Shown piece by piece: positions 1 to 10,452 of a DNA stretch of 64,000 nt. Below the pieces are notes generated by a model. That model did no database searches, was not told the DNA's origin, and saw nothing but the letters and a program-made list of their open reading frames with translations. The position numbers and the translations under genes were made by a program. The number at the start of each line of letters is the position of its first letter. The stretch's first letter is position 1. The DNA comes from Gautieria morchelliformis (lineage: Eukaryota; Basidiomycota; Agaricomycetes; Gomphales; Gomphaceae): assembly GCA_015179125.1 (NCBI GenBank), contig WHVA01000424.1:36562-100561 (forward strand), read 5' to 3'.

Positions 1-105
1 CGCTGTCAAAGCATGATCGATGTCTTTGGACTGACTCGGTAGTCATCACTGGGCCTATCATCTCCCCTGCTCAACCCTCTTTCGATGGTGTTCCTATGAT
101 AGGAT

Positions 106-1110
106 TGTCATGACTAGTGTATTTCCTGCACCTTGTTATCCTCATTTCCCCTTTCACCACTCCTCCCCCGTGTTCGCTCAGCTTCGCCCCCCACTTCGAC
201 CACTCCTCCCCTATGTCATCTCCGTTCGCCCTTCCTCACATTTCACCGAACAACTATTCGCTGCTCTCATCATTCGCCAACAGGCACGCCATCAAAAATA
301 CGATCGACACCCCCTCCCCAGTATGATGGTTCGTCACTACTCCTATCCGCTTCTCGATCCAACCCCTTTGGGTGTTCATGTGGCCAGGATGTGTTCACAG
401 GACGTCCCTTCCATAGGTCGTGTGGGATCAACCCAGTGGACAAAGAGTCCATGCAGGGTGGCATGTATGCAGGTCCCAAGACATGGCTTCGTACATAAGT
501 GCCTCTGCCACCTTTACTCTCCGTCATTTCATGTTCGCACTCCTCCTTCACTCTATTGTATGTTTATTTCATCTATGTTGTATCATGGCTGCGCACCCCT
601 ATTCAACCCTGACTCACGATTGCCTCTTTCCTAGTTGCTGATACCTTACGAGCATTCGATATAAGTAGTTTGCATTCACATGTATATCCCCTAGTTCAAT
701 TACCATACGTCGTCCATCTTGTGCAAACTTGACCTCACTGTGATTATCATCTTGAGCCTTCTCCTGGAGATTTCTATCTTCAACCAGAAGAGGACTTAGG
801 CATCACTGGTGAGTTCTCATACTTCATCTTCGTTACCTTAGCCTTCGAACCATTTTCTGTGCTGTCGGTGAAGGGATTGTCACTACTTAGGCAGCCCTTC
901 TGTGACACCTTGCACGTTACATCATCAAGTGCCACGGGCCTTTTCACTATGACTGTAGATAGGGCGAGCTCCGTTCGGGCAACCCTCTTACCTTGTGAAC
1001 ATTTGTTGGTTCACCTATTCGCCGAACGGCATATTTATTCGCACAAGTTATTTGGGCATTCACTGTGTTCACTAATACACGATATTAACGCCTAAAAACC
1101 AATCTTGACA
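106..1110 (+). repeat. LTR-A, full-length copy 1 (about 1,005 bp)
   Basis: This is a long terminal repeat starting TGTCATGAC and ending CTTGACA. The same sequence recurs near 6123, 23181, 37882 and, 5'-truncated, 50781. The copy near 6123 is preceded by a purine-rich tract, which suggests the plus orientation. No internal coding region is attached, so it behaves as a solo LTR. I see no convincing 5-bp target-site duplication because the right flank is another LTR-A tail. Short ORFs in it are not conserved between copies and are not genes. Confidence 0.85.
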
Positions 1111-1289
1111 CACCGGCTACTTCGCTATGACTGTAGATCGGGTGAGCCCCGTTCGGGCAGCCCACTTATCTTCTGAACATTTATCGGTTCACCCTTTTCA
1201 CCGAACGGCATACTTATTCACACAAGCTATTCGGGCATTCGCTGTGTTCACTAATACACGATATTAATGCCAAAAAACAAATCTTGACA
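1111..1289 (+). repeat. Extra LTR-A 3' tail
   Basis: This repeats the last roughly 180 bp of LTR-A, from the segment resembling the 'ggctatttcgctatgactg' region to the terminal TTGACA, directly after a complete LTR-A end. It may come from unequal recombination between LTR copies or from a truncated second LTR. Confidence 0.7.
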
Positions 1290-1508
1290 CCGTAGTACTC
1301 TTCTGTATGGATAATGATGGCTGTTATCGTTGCAGCTGGCCATTATTGAAAAACTTGGCCAAATTGTTTTCCTATATCCGGCCACCACGATGGAGTATGC
1401 CTATTATAACTATTTGAACCACTCGTTCAGTAAGCCATCAAACATCTAGCAAGAGAAGCCTGTGTTTCTGCCAGGCGGGTCCACAAAGAACTTCGGAAAC
1501 TCAACTAC

Positions 1509-2160
1509 CTACACCAATGCACTGTGATATAGGGTCATCAGCCTAACAGCCTTTCCTTGGCTGGACATTGGACATTGAAAAGTAATCTTGCAACTGTGGC
1601 ACTGCATCAGTCGAAACTCTGCTTTATGGACACTCGTTGGTCCCACCAGTGTCCCTTGCCAGCCTTGAAATAGATCCGGTTCTGGTCTTTCACCCTCATG
1701 AACCCAGCAGCTCTTGCACCACTCATTAGCATAAAATGTGGATTCATCATGAGTCCATAGAATCACTTGCTTTTCAGCAGGAAAGGTAGGCATTGCACAG
1801 GGTGGAATTGGTACATTATCATTTGTCCATGTCATCATTCGCTCCTTGAGTTTTGCCCATACTGGCAGGAATATCTCTTGATGATATTCCACAATGTCCT
1901 CACACTCATGCCCATCAATGTACATGCCAGTTGGCTGCATGCCATATGGGTATTTCATGGCATGCATCCATCGCCATGCTGCATGTTCACTTGGGGTCTT
2001 CTTGAGCTTCAAACGAGCTTTGACTTCCAGAGTGCTAAGGTACCGGATGATATCCATTGCTGACAAGTACCTTTTTCCCAGCCCTTGCAGATGAAGATGA
2101 ATATCTTCTGCAAGATCCTCATCATGCAGTCATGACATGTTGTGACATCCATACAGACTG
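1509..2160 (-). pseudogene. DDE-type DNA transposase remnant
   Basis: The reading frame gives a helix-turn-helix-like N-terminal part followed by a YIDGHECEDIVEYHQEIF block and WTHDESTFYANE. From memory, this resembles a family of basidiomycete DDE transposase-like proteins in which the aspartate of the HDEST motif is the first catalytic acid. The open frame spans about 185 codons from 2066 and extends in frame a little upstream toward 2160. The later catalytic residues are missing, so it is a truncated copy. No terminal inverted repeats were found. The family assignment is by pattern recognition only. Confidence 0.6.
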
Positions 2161-2185
2161 ACTTGCAACAAATCGAAGGAAAATA

Positions 2186-2312
2186 AGAGTAATTTACTTG
2201 CCTCTCTCAGTGAATTTAGTTGTCACTGAGAGAGGGGGGAAATGTGTCTTACTGTGCATATACTACCACCGGGCCCTGTAGCGCTCATGGCAGCGCGCGT
2301 TGAAATGATGGA
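2186..2312 (-). repeat. Fragment of copia-2-family LTR
   Basis: The segment containing TTTACTTGCCTCTCTCAGTG and the following 100 bp matches the middle of the 498-bp LTRs at 40712 and 45473, with scattered differences. Both LTR ends are missing. It sits directly downstream (minus strand) of the RAD51 fragment. Confidence 0.75.
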
Positions 2313-2750
2313 TAACTAGAACTTACCGAGTTGTTGAAGCATGTGCCATGATATTTCCCCCAATGGGTTTCTTCTCGTTGGCTGCATACATACCCCCTGA
2401 TGCATCCGGTGAAGACATGACCTGGTTTGTGACTACGACAGCCACGCCATACTGGAAGACAAGTGTTAAACTACGTCGGAATTGATATTTTAACTAGGTT
2501 AACCTCATATGCAAGTCTCAGCAGAGTGCATAGGAATTTTCCGAGATGGCCTTGACAGGTGGATAGCTCCCCGCAACCATTGAAATCCGTGCGATACAGG
2601 GCCGTGCAAGAGTCTACGATCAATAAGCAGAATCTGTCGAAGGAATTAGTAGGTGCTATTGGGAAAGGCATTTCAAGGCACCTTGACTCAGCCATCAGTG
2701 CGCTGGCAGTGACCAGGAGCTGGCTCTGGTGATCGGCAATGTATGCACGG
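2313..2750 (-). pseudogene. RAD51: RAD51 recombinase gene fragment (pseudogene)
   Basis: The minus strand encodes the central ATPase region of the eukaryotic strand-exchange protein RAD51 in three exon pieces with introns retained. Exon a gives ADHQSQLLVTASALMAES. Exon b gives LLIVDSCTALYRTDFNG, containing the Walker B strand, then a degenerate GELSxxQ block. Exon c gives [16 protein letters not shown], then [16 protein letters not shown], then a GTAAG donor. Introns are GT-AG and about 50 nt, so this is a genomic fragment, not a cDNA copy. Several conserved residues are altered, with three Arg to Cys and one Asp to Tyr, which argues that it is dead. The Walker A exon and both gene ends are absent. 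It is sandwiched between copia-2-family pieces. Confidence 0.88.
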
Positions 2751-4203
2751 GGCTGGTTGATTGTCTGAATAAACTTGGATGGGTCTGTTCAGTGGTTGGA
2801 ATACTTCAGAAATAAAATGGCGCATCCAAAGAGCTTCTTTGCCTGCATGGGTCAGGGTGACGAATTTGGCTTCAGTTGATGAGAGGGCTACTATTGATTG
2901 TTTCTGGAAACTCCATGAAACAGTGCCCCCATCAATCTGAAATAAATATGCTGAATACGAACACCTATGACTCTGTGAACCCCAATCCGCATCTGAGTAC
3001 CCCATCAAGCCATCTTGATTTCTTCCAAGTGTCAATATGTAATGCTTTGTGCCTTTCAGATATTTGAAGACATGTTTGACTGCATTCCAATGTGTGCCAC
3101 CTGGATTCTCGAGAAATTGTGAGAGCAATGACACCGCAAACGCAATGTCAGGTCAAGTGGCTACAGCTGCCCACATGAGTGATCCTATAGCTTGCCTATA
3201 TGGGAATTTCGACATGGCTTTCTTGCCTTTCTCTGTAGAGGGACATTGGTCTTTAGATGATTTAATGGCTGGATCAAGAGGCATAGCATAAGTCTTTGCA
3301 TCTTCGAGATAGAATTTTTTGATGATTTTCTTGATGTATGCGGGTTGTGAAATTGCAATGGTTTTCTTTTGCCAGTCCCTTTCGATTTTGAGGTTCAATA
3401 ACCAATGAATCTCACCTAGATCTTTCATACTGAAGACCTGAGCAAGATCTCTTTTGACTTCGTCCAGGACTGACTGATTCTCAGCTGTGATGGTGAGATC
3501 ATCCACAGCTGTTGCAATGATCACATGCCCCTTTCCACCATGTCTATAAAAGACAGCCCCATCTGTGGCTGACGTGGTGAATCCTAACTTGTGGAATTCA
3601 CTACTTAGATGTTTGTACCATTCTCTTCCAGATTGTTTGAGGCCGTAAAGTGCTTTCTTCAAAAGGTGCACTTCGTCTTTGTTTCCAGACTCATATCTAT
3701 ACGGCTGCTTCATGTAAATAGGTTCAGGCAATGTAGCATTGAGGTATGCATAGTCCACATCCATTTGATGAATAGGCCAGTCGTTCCTAGCAGCAATGGC
3801 ACATATAATCCGTAGGGAGGATAACCGAGCAACAGGTGAGTATGTCTCATCATAGTCAACTCCAAAGTTCTGTGTGAAGCCTTGGGCGACCATTCTCAAT
3901 TTAGGCATGATTGGTTTCCCTTCTGGATTACGCTTCCAAAGGTAGAGCCATTTATTACCGACAATATTGGCTCCAGGAGGTGGTTTAGCTCGGTCCCACA
4001 CTCCCTTGTCAATTAGGGCCTCATACTGTTTGTCCATTGATTTCTTCCACATAGGATTATTCAGAGCTTTGTCTGCATTGCTAGGTTCAACTTGATTCAA
4101 ATCCGGCGCCTTATTATTATCTTGACCGTCGGCTGGAAATGCACTGATGGCAAACTCATAGCTACTGATGCCATCAATCTCGGAGGATAATTCTTGGTGG
4201 AAT
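2751..4203 (-). pseudogene. copia-3: truncated pol (RT and RNase H), copia-2 family
   Basis: The minus-strand frames match the reverse transcriptase and RNase H part of copia-2 almost residue for residue. These include the RT core with VDDLTITAENQ and the RNase H region with SDADWGSQSHR and SSTEAKFV. A TGA near 3150 replaces the arginine of ATRPDIAF. The sequence breaks off inside RNase H at about 2750, where RAD51 sequence begins, and upstream of RT at about 4203, where gypsy-A begins. Gag, protease and integrase are missing. Confidence 0.9.
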
Positions 4204-5745
4204 AGATTTCCTTCTGGGCCGCTGGAACATAGGTTCAGTTGTCAAGCTGAAGGAAGCCCTCGGGGTCTGTGGTCCATCTCGGGTCATTAACCAAGCCGAG
4301 GTGCAACTTGGCTATGGGGTCCGAGGAAAGGTTCGCTAGGATGTCAGCTCGGATCTGCCCGGTATCAAGCAGCAAAGCAGCTCGGAGTATGACGGCAGTG
4401 AGGTTAGTACCTCTAAGGGAAAATGCCAACTGGTGTTGAGTAAACACTGGTCGTAGGTTCTGCGGGTTTATGGTGGCATAGTCACTATTCCCCTCTTTAA
4501 GGTAGACGTCCCATCGTCTAGTGAGAGAGTCAGGCTTCGTTCTGAGGTGGCCAGGGCAGAAACAGATGGTGAGGTTGAATTGAGAGAGGCATTCTGACCA
4601 ACGAGCTTGTCGACAGGTCAAGAGCTTCGTTGTTGAAAAGTATTCGAGGTTCTTGTGATCCGTTATAATGTTGACAGGGTCACCAGAACCCTCGAGGTAG
4701 TGTTACCAGCGTTGAAAGACTTCAAAGATCGCCAGGAGCTCCTTGTCGTGAACATCATAGTTGAGCTCGGTAGAGGTGAACATGAGGGAGTGGAAAGAGA
4801 CGGGATGAAGTTCACCTTCTGAGGTTCACAATGATAAGATCGCTGCTAGGGCGTAATCTGAAGCATCAGTCTCTACCATTAGTGGCAGGTCAGGAATCCA
4901 GTGAGTAAGGATAGGAGCAGTGGTGAACGCCTTTTTCAACAAGTTGAAGGCTTGTCAACAATCCTTGGAAAATTTCCAAGGGGTACCCTTGTGGGTAAGT
5001 TGGGTTAAGGGAATGGTGATGTCGGAGTAGTTGTGAATAAAACGACGGTAGAAATTAGCGAAACCAAGGAAGGATTGGATGTTGCAAACTTTGCGAGGTT
5101 CAGGCCAGTCTTGAATGACCTTTACCTTATCGTCTGCCATAGTGAGGCCCTCAGGAGAGAGAATGTAGCCGAGGAATTCGACTGAGTCACAATGAAACTC
5201 GCACTTATCCTCCTTTGCAAAGAGGTTGTTGAGCCGTAGTCGTCGCAGGACTGCCTTGACATGTTCAATATGTTTGGAGGGGTCACTAGAATAGATTAGA
5301 ATGTCATCCAAGTATACCACCACACAGACATCCAAAAGGTTGGTGAAAATTTCGTTCATGAATCTCTGGAAAGCAGCAGGGCCATTAGTGAGACCAAATG
5401 GCATAACCAACCATTCAAAGGATCCATAGCGAGTCCTGAAGGCAGTTTTGCATTCGTCACCCTCAGCCACTCATACGAGGTGGTAAGCATGATGAAGGTC
5501 AATCTTCGTATAGATGTGAGCGTTCTTTGGAGCATCAAGTCAGCAATCAATGGCAATGGATACCAATCTTTCTTCGAAATTTTGTTTAAACCTCGGAAGT
5601 TGACACACAACCGAAGTGAGCCATCCTTTTTGCGCACAAACAATACTGGTGCACCATGAGGCGAGCGTGACAGTCGGATGAAACCGATGTTCAAATGCTT
5701 GTCAATAAACTTGCGGAGTGCCTTGAGTTTCCTAGACCTCATCAT
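4204..5745 (-). pseudogene. gypsy-A: Ty3/gypsy RT-RNase H remnant
   Basis: The minus strand carries a gypsy-type reverse transcriptase. It runs from a fingers region ([20 protein letters not shown], about 5600) through [19 protein letters not shown] and the catalytic YLDDILIYS (about 5310) to [15 protein letters not shown], then RNase H ([10 protein letters not shown], about 4660) and the start of the spacer before integrase (4235-4620). Several in-frame stops break it, including TGA in place of Arg after HHAYHLV (about 5470). There is also a frame change near 5530. Gag, protease and integrase are missing, so it is inactive. Confidence 0.88.
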
Positions 5746-6122
5746 TGAGCAAACGAAAACCAGTAGAAAACAGGGTGATACTCACTTGAACTCCTGCCGC
5801 ATCGACCAACCACTGCTCCACATCCCCACGTGACTCTCCCCAAAGCTCTGGCCTAACCTTCAACACTGTCTGTGATCAATCGAGCAGGACTGAGTACCCA
5901 GGTGTCGTCATAGGGGCAGTGCACTTGGCTTGGGTGCTTAGATGGGTTCCATAGCCACGTTCCCGCCGTGTTTTTAAACAAAAAGAGAAGTCATGCATGG
6001 ACCACGCAGCTAGGCAGGGCCCAGACCTCAGAGATCCCATCGGGGGACCCATTACGTCTTTAACGGTTCCGACCCACCATAGGATGCAGCGTCGTTGGAC
6101 TCCGAAGCTAGGAGGGGGGTAC
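5746..6122 (+). other. Remnant ending in a purine tract before LTR-A
   Basis: I recognise no gene here. The segment ends in AGGAGGGGGG directly before the TGTCATGAC start of LTR-A. That is where the polypurine tract of an LTR element should lie, so 5,930-6,122 is probably the 3' end of the internal region of an LTR-A element in plus orientation. It points the opposite way to the gypsy-A pol remnant on its left. Confidence 0.5.
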
Positions 6123-7553
6123 TGTCATGACCTGTCTATTTCCCTTACCCCGCTACCTCTACGTTCCCCCTCGTCACTCCCTAGCATCTTCACCAGAGTT
6201 CGCCTCACCCTCCGACCACTCCTCCTTTACGTCCACTCTATTCGCTGTTCGCCCCATTCTCTGAGCCGCTATTCGCTGCTCGCACATTTCGCCAGCAGGC
6301 ACACCATCAAATACGATCAATACCATTTACCCAGCGTGATGGTTCATCACTAACCCCATCATCTTCTCAATCCAACCCCTTTGGGTGTTCATATGGCCAA
6401 AGTATGTTCGCCGGACGTCCCGTCTGTAGGTCACACTGGAGGCGTATAAAAACTTTCTGGTCTGAAAAACTGTTCAAAAAACTGTAAAGATACTCCAAAT
6501 TTTTTTAGTGTTTTTAATGTAAAAAAACTTTAACAAAATTTTGTGTTTTTGTTAGAATTTGTTGAGCAAGAAAATTGTAAAAAAGTTTAAAGTTTTTTGC
6601 AGGGTTTTTTATTCTTTTTATAAGTTTCTTTGTGAATACACAAAGAAACCCATAAAAAACCCTGAAAAAAACTTTGAATTTTTTTACAATTTTCTTGCTC
6701 AACAAATTCTAACAAAAACACAAAATTTTATTATAGTTTTTTTATATAAAAAACACTAAAAATATTTGGAAAATCTTTACAGTTTTTTCAACAGCTTTTC
6801 AGACAAGAAAATTTTATATGCCTGCAGTGTCATGTGGGATCAACCCGGTAGACGAAGAGTCCATGCAGGATAGCATGCATGCAGGTCCCAAGATATGGTT
6901 TCGTACATAAGTGCCTTCACCACCTTTACTCTCCATCATTTCATTTTCACACTCTTCCATCACTCTATTGTATGTTTATTCCATCTACTTAGTATCATGA
7001 CTGCGCACCCCTATCCAACCCTGACTCACAACGGCCTCTTTCCTATTCGCTGATACCTTACGAGCATTCAATATAAGTAGTTTACATTTGCATGTATATT
7101 CCTCAGTTCAATTATCATACGTCGTCCATCTTGTGCAAACTTGACCTCGCTGTGATCATCGTCTTGAGCCTTCTCCTGGAGATTCCTATGTTCAACCAGA
7201 AGAGGACTGAGGCATCACTGGTGAGTTCTCATACTTCATCTTTGTTACCTTAGCCTTTGAACTATTTTCTGCACTGTTGGCGAAGGGCTCCAAAGGAGCA
7301 CCTTCGCCAGCGAAGGGACTGTCGCTACTTAGACAGCCCTTCCGTGACACCTTGCACGTTACACCATCAAGTGCCACGGGCTATTTTCACCACGACTGTA
7401 GATAGGGCGAGCTCCATTCGGGCAACCCTCTTATCTTGTGAACAATTGTTGGTTCACCTATTCGCCGAATGGCATACTTATTTGCACAAGTTATTCGGGC
7501 ATTCGCTGTGTTCACTAATACACGATATTAATGCCTAAAAACCATGCTTGACA
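6123..7553 (+). repeat. LTR-A copy 2, interrupted by a MITE
   Basis: It starts TGTCATGACCTG and ends GCTTGACA, and matches the other LTR-A copies on both sides of a 396-bp insertion at 6434-6829. A polypurine-like tract abuts its left end, consistent with its being the 3' LTR of a plus-strand element. Confidence 0.85.
6434..6829. mobile_element. Foldback MITE, copy 1 (396 bp, TSD TCA)
   Basis: The element begins CACTGGAGGCGTATAAAAAC. Its right end is the near-complement, so that end reads CACTGCAGGCATATAAAA on the other strand. The two arms are inverted copies over almost the whole length of about 190 bp each, meeting near CTTTGTGAATACACAAAG at about 6640. It is flanked by TCA on both sides, and removing it plus one TCA restores the LTR-A sequence. 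There is no transposase. The 63- and 66-codon ORFs on opposite strands only mirror the palindrome. The CACTG terminus with a 3-bp TSD resembles CACTA/EnSpm or PIF-like families, and the assignment is tentative. Confidence 0.9.
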
Positions 7554-8050
7554 CCCTGCACCCCCTTGTGATCCCCTTGTTCCGCATTAGTTACTTACCC
7601 CGTATGCCTACCTGATTTCCACTCCTTCCAGAATTTGCTTAGTACTACCCTATTACCTATTATCTCAGCTCTTTGTATAAAACCCCACATGTATGTCTCC
7701 ATTTCTGCAATCAGATAATTGACTTCGATACGTGAACTCCTTCGCACTATCTCCTGTTCTTAGCACAGCAAGTCTTGCAAGCGCTGTCTCTCTCTCTCTG
7801 CCTTCGACACTCTGTCTTCCACCTATTCCAACCTCTGTCCTCTGTCCTCCGACTCTCAGCACTCTCTTCCCAACTTCTGTCTTCTCTGACATCCGGAAGT
7901 CAAATCCAAAATACTTAGGATGGTAGTTTATCAGGGGTGCAACACATAAGTTGAAGCCATTGTCCTTTCTAGTTCTGACCTCCAGGATTTCCGATACATA
8001 ACAGCCATAGGGCATGTTCGCGACCATAACTGATGGTGGAAGGTAGGCGT
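7554..8050 (+). repeat. LTR-D fragment
   Basis: The stretch CTGCACCCCCTTGTGATCCC through the TATAAAACCCCACATGTATG box to the segment around TACTTAGGATGGTAG is related to the reverse complement of 33179-33420. Its end also matches 25088-25185. It contains a TATA-like TATAAAACC at about 7677, typical of an LTR promoter. Element ends are not clear here. Confidence 0.6.
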
Positions 8051-8089
8051 GTGACGAGGAGAGGGTATGATACTCTGGGTGAGATCAAG

Positions 8090-9300
8090 CTTGAAATGAG
8101 ATGTTTGTCATGAATGCCATCTGCAACTCCATATGCAGAAAGTAGTCATTGCAACCACCACATTGGCTTTTGCTGCTCAACCTTTTCCTGCAGGATCCAC
8201 AACTCTGCATATAAAATATGCCCCTCTCCCACCCGATCAGTCTTCTCTTTTACATTCTCAACACAATCCAGGTACCCATCGATGAGAAGAATGAGGCCCT
8301 CATTTCACCTATCCAGCCGATTGATGATCATTGGCACCTTCTCCATGACATGGATGTCTTTATATGGGATGAAGCTCCTATTGCAAACAAAGCTGTCCTT
8401 GCCTGTGTAGATGAAACTCTCCCTTGGATAATGGAAAATGGGCTACCTTTTGGTGGAGAATTTGTCAGTCTCCTTGGTGACTTTCTACAACCCTGTCCAG
8501 TGGTCAGATATGGAGGTCAGTCTCAGATTGTCGATGCTTCTATACACACTTCAGAATTATGGCAGGATTTTGAAATTCTCCACCTAACCACACCCATTTG
8601 CAATGCAAAAGATCCAGAGTTTGCTCACTTTGTCCATGCCATTGGTGACGGTAAAGGCCCTGAAGTCGCTTTAGACCTCATCCAAACTGTATATGATGCG
8701 TCCTCCCTGGTAGACATTGTTTTCCCCTTCCTCATTCTTTCCTCCCCAGCAGAGTGCTTGACATAGGCTATACTTGCGCCAACAAACTCACAGGTTGACC
8801 TATCCAATTCAATACTCATCAACCACCCCCAACATCCTGGGAAGACATACTTTGCTGCTGACAGCCTCCGTGAAACTGATGATGCCGAAATTCAATCTCC
8901 ATCACCACAAAGCAGTCTTGACTATGTTGCATGACAACCTCCACCTGGGCTCCCACTCCATGCCTTGAAAGTCAAGGTCGGGGGTGTATACAGACTCCTT
9001 CAAAACTTCCCTATAGATCGAGGCTTGGTCAAAACACTAGAGTACTTATCACTCAAGTTGGAACAAGAATTGTCACAGTACATAATAATTGCACTAACAT
9101 ACTTTATTCTGTCAACAATTTCCCCTTGCTCCTGCATAGGCAATGACATTCAACAGCTGTCTGGGCCTTACCCTGGATCATATTGGCATGACTGGCATTC
9201 TGTTGTGGCCAACTTTATTGTGCAATTTCCAGAATTCACCATCATGATCGTGCCAGCATCCATCTAAGTATTTTTCCAGTATTATTTTTTCTATACTACA
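8090..9300 (+). pseudogene. Helitron PIF1-like helicase C-terminal remnant
   Basis: This is the C-terminal half of a Helitron Rep/helicase protein. Visible blocks are KVVIATTTLAF-like sequence at about 8145; VFIWDEAP with ANKAVLACVDE (Walker B region, about 8360); GLPFGGEFVSLLGDFLQPCP (about 8440); DASIHTSELW with LTTPICNAKDPEFAHFVHAI (8530-8650); an APTN/QVDL block; LKVKVGGVYRLLQNFPIDRG (about 8965); AMTFNSCLGLTLDHIG (about 9140); and GQLYCAISRIHHHDRASI (about 9210). These lie in different frames with stops, so it is broken. An intron with acceptor CCAG near 8272 precedes VPIDEKNEALISPIQP. The Rep and Walker A regions are lost or degraded. Confidence 0.85.
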
Positions 9301-9387
9301 ATTAATGTAACTTACCCTGAAATCTGACTCTAACAAACATCCTAGGTTTTCATACACTAAAATCCTGCCTTCCGTGCAACCACTAAA

Positions 9388-9427
9388 CATGATCAGCCGG
9401 CGCGAAGCGCCGGCGGGTCTTGTAGAC
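9388..9427 (+). other. Helitron-like 3' terminal hairpin
   Basis: Just downstream of the helicase remnant lies the perfect hairpin GCCGGCGCGAAGCGCCGGC, followed by GGGTCTTGTAG. Helitron 3' ends have a GC-rich hairpin a few bases before a CTRR terminus. Here the terminal motif would be CTTG or TTGTAG, imperfect but correctly placed. Confidence 0.5.
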
Positions 9428-9442
9428 ATAATCGAATCACAC

Positions 9443-10452
9443 TTATTTCACCTGCTTGCTTTTCGTGAGACAGCGCCTTGCATGCACATCACGGTAATCT
9501 TTACGAGCATACCGCTCGTGGCTGGTGGACAGAAACATGAATACCCAAACTACAAGGGAAGAGCAACAGTATGCTTACCAGATAGTACACTCGAAGATCT
9601 TGCCTCGGGTTTTCGCATTGACGTGACGGATCGCATCCTGTTTCTGCGCAAAGGATTTTCCACTGTAAGATCAATAAGGATGAAAACTCGCAAGGCCTAG
9701 GGATTGAGATAGACGTACCAGGTGAGGCATATGAAGGGCGTCAGCTACTTAAGGTGGATGCGGCGAATATGAGATATGGCCTCTCGCCTCGTGTCGAAGT
9801 GACCTTGGTGGGAACAGCTCGGATAGTTACAACGATAGCGTGTCTGGCCCTCGACTTTGGTCGTGGTGATGTACTCTTTGAGTTCGGGTGTCTTCGTAAT
9901 GGTGCCAACCGGCATGTAGATGTGTTGGGGATGTCCGGAAGTGACGGCAGGGGGAATATTCGGACCCAGCTGGCCGGACGCTTGTGAAGAATCACTATGA
10001 GAAGATGAATGTTTTATACAATAAACCTGGAATAAATATTAGAGTTATCTTCTATTCCGGTGAGCTCCTCTGATGTATGCGGTATCAATGATGACTATTG
10101 ATGTGACAGGATACAACATGCAAGGCTTACCAGCTGAATCTTCTTTGTCCAGGCTGGGAGCTGCAGTGAGGGTGATGTGTTTCAGGTCTCGTGCTCTGCC
10201 AGCGATAGAATCAAATACCAAAAATGTCCTGGCCGGCACTGAAACCGGAGGATCCGATGTCTGGGAGAAAGAATGTGAGGTAAGGTGCTGTGTGTATCTC
10301 TGAGATGAATAACCAGATGAGAATGAATCAGCACACTCACGAGTATCGTTTGCTGTATGAGAATGATTAACATCTATCACGGCAGCAACACGAGGTGTGA
10401 GGGAACATAAGGAAGAGGAGCAACATGTTGAGACGAACCATTGGTTAGCCAT
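9443..10452 (-). CDS. C2H2 zinc-finger protein gene, multi-exon, possibly disabled
   Basis: I infer a nuclear DNA-binding protein, probably a transcription factor. The first exon starts at an ATG in a GCCATGG context (10450-10452) and encodes a Ser/Thr-rich N-terminus of about 100 residues, ending at a GTAAG donor near 10129. Downstream blocks on the minus strand give finger 1 (RYRCNYPSC, then DTRREAISHIRRIH, about 9760-9850), finger 2 (FICLTCGKSFAQKQDAIRHV, joined across an intron at about 9670-9718) and finger 3 (IFECTIC joined by a second intron to HERYARKDYRDVHARRC), ending at TAA 9443-9445. The last two introns join in frame. An in-frame TAG lies in the linker after finger 1 (about 9749), and I could not find a good in-phase join between exon 1 and the finger-1 exon. 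It may be a pseudogene or spliced differently. Confidence 0.62.

Noticed and set aside
6514-6759. Two near-identical 63-66 codon ORFs on opposite strands
   Set aside because: They are the two arms of the palindromic MITE read from either side, not proteins.
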